A stretch of 23,065 nt of DNA from a virus: positions 1-23,065 of IMG/VR virus record IMGVR_UViG_3300007609_000093; one strand, written 5' to 3'. The translations under genes were made by a program, and so were the position numbers. The first letter of the stretch is position 1; each line of letters begins with the position of its first letter. The notes under the pieces were generated by a model. It was not told the DNA's origin. It ran no database searches and saw only the letters and a program-made list of their open reading frames with translations. Shown here piece after piece: positions 22,017 to 23,065 of this stretch.

Positions 22017-23065
22017 TTCCCGTCCTCCTCTGGAACCCAGTTATCTACCTCTACAGCAAATCGAACATCGAAGTTAACATCACCTGTTACGGCGTTAACG
22101 TCTTCCATTAATGTTCGTATCTTTTCTATGTATTGGGGTACTACGGATTCCTTAACCTCAAATGTAATCGAGTCGTGGACTTGTAGCAACATACGACACT
22201 CCGGTCCTTCGAGTTCTTGGAAACATTTGACCATGATGCGTTCTACGATGTCGGCCCCTCCGCCTTGGATGAGGCTGTTCATGGCTTTGTAGGCTTCGTT
22301 GCGGTTTTCGAAGTGTCGTTTCCTGCCGCTCCAGATGAGGATTTCGCCTGTCTCTTCGACTTTGGCTGTGCATCGTTCGTTGAGCCTGCGGAAGTGGGGG
22401 TAGGTGTTGAAATAGTTTTGCCGTATTTGTTTGGCGGTTGCTTTGTCGACACCAAAGGCGTTCATCAGGCGTTGTTCTCCGGCACCGTATTGCATGGAGT
22501 AGACGAGGGTTTTGGTGTCGTGCCGGGACATGCCCAGCTGTTTGGACATCTCGGTGAAGATGTCACGCCCCTCGTTGAATACCTCTTTGAGTTCTTCTTC
22601 CCCAGCGTATGCGGTTGCGAGCCGTAATTCGAGCTGGGAGAAGTCGGCGTTGATGAGAATGTATCCGTCTTCTGGGATAAAGCACTCTTTAACTTTACCG
22701 TTCCATTCTTTGTCGGAACTTTTCGGAATTTGCTGCAAATTGGGTTCGGCGCAAGAAAGTCGGCCCGTAGCAGTCCCGTGGAGGCGATAACTGCACCTAA
22801 GTCGACCATCGACATCAACTAGGTCAAGATAGGGCCTGTATGAGGCGCTGACGGCTTTTTGCCACCCCCGAAACTCCTTTATGAGCTTCGCAACCGGGTT
22901 TTCTAGCTGTTCGAGCATCGAATCATACGCTAACATGGCTTCTTTATCGAAACTCGGAGCACCAGTCTTCGTACTTTGCTTTACAACCGGCAGCCCGAGG
23001 TCATCAATTAAAAGTTTTTTCATTTGTTTAGGGCTTGCAGGATTAATGCCCAGCTCTTTTTCTAT
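22013..23065 (-). CDS. Family A DNA polymerase, polymerase domain (5' end outside window)
   Basis: 350 residues are visible and the frame is open to the window edge, so the N-terminal part is missing. INPASPKQ and then STKTGAPSFD match the thumb-region pattern of family A enzymes. Palm and fingers motifs follow: GTATGRLSCAEPNLQQIP; motif A INADFSQLELR; motif B with RHDTKTLVYSMQYGAG; motif C LLQVHDSITFEV. Numbering from the internal ATG at 23023, the metal-binding aspartates are D127 and D284. The fingers residue that is Phe in E. coli Pol I is Tyr here (Y175), as in T7 polymerase. It copies the phage genome. Whether a 3'-5' exonuclease domain is present cannot be seen. The micro-gene overlaps its stop. 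Confidence 0.95.
   Translation of the reverse strand: MEKELGINPASPKQMKKLLIDDLGLPVVKQSTKTGAPSFDKEAMLAYDSMLEQLENPVAKLIKEFRGWQKAVSASYRPYLDLVDVDGRLRCSYRLHGTATGRLSCAEPNLQQIPKSSDKEWNGKVKECFIPEDGYILINADFSQLELRLATAYAGEEELKEVFNEGRDIFTEMSKQLGMSRHDTKTLVYSMQYGAGEQRLMNAFGVDKATAKQIRQNYFNTYPHFRRLNERCTAKVEETGEILIWSGRKRHFENRNEAYKAMNSLIQGGGADIVERIMVKCFQELEGPECRMLLQVHDSITFEVKESVVPQYIEKIRTLMEDVNAVTGDVNFDVRFAVEVDNWVPEEDGK

Noticed and set aside
22217-22627. Plus-strand open frame opposite the DNA polymerase
   Set aside because: The polymerase motifs on the minus strand are unmistakable, and the plus frame is a composition shadow.

Overview
The window is a 23-kb piece of a double-stranded DNA phage of the short-tailed (podovirus-like) type. 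The evidence is a run of portal, scaffold, HK97-fold coat, adaptor and nozzle-like proteins followed by internal-virion (ejection) proteins, with no tape-measure, tail-tube or sheath gene, and a family A DNA polymerase on the opposite strand. The host cannot be fixed from sequence alone. An actinobacterial, probably aquatic, host is a reasonable guess: base composition is roughly balanced, one gene has a leaderless-type promoter, and several small proteins resemble ones I recall from actinophages and marine phages. No integrase, repressor, tRNA gene or CRISPR array was seen.

Layout. Positions 1-1074 (+) hold the tail of an unknown gene, an M23 metalloendopeptidase endolysin and a holin-like membrane protein, closed by a strong two-way terminator. 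Positions 1100-1180 (-) hold a 26-residue Cys-containing micro-gene that converges on that terminator. Positions 1229-6825 (+) hold a DEDDy exonuclease with a zinc ribbon, a small His-rich protein, the large terminase, two heavily overlapping accessory genes, the portal and a small protein. Positions 6831-9088 hold a candidate promoter, the scaffold, a leader hairpin, the major capsid protein and a terminator. Positions 9099-10150 hold two proteins that share an N-terminal module but have different C-termini, one of them collagen-like. Positions 10166-12842 hold an unknown protein, an adaptor and a nozzle-like protein. Positions 12842-15776 hold three very small basic proteins and three low-complexity proteins. 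Positions 15792-21188 hold one 1798-residue protein, followed by a small membrane/coiled-coil protein. A hairpin at 21473-21500 separates this from a minus-strand replication block: a family A DNA polymerase (running off the right edge), a 32-residue zinc-finger-like micro-gene and a RuvC-like resolvase.

How it works together. The plus-strand block packages DNA (terminase and portal), builds the head (scaffold and coat), decorates the particle (the collagen-like and sister proteins), joins the tail (adaptor and nozzle) and loads proteins likely to be ejected with the genome. The lysis pair releases progeny. Many gene junctions are single-base stop/start overlaps, which implies translational coupling. 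The minus-strand block copies DNA and resolves branched intermediates before packaging.

The most striking global signal is that I could find no GATC anywhere in the 23,065 bases, where about 90 would be expected by chance. The other most interesting items are the two micro-genes encoding Cys-rich peptides, the 257-nt out-of-frame gene overlap, the duplicated N-terminal module, and a collagen repeat identical in protein but diverged at synonymous sites.
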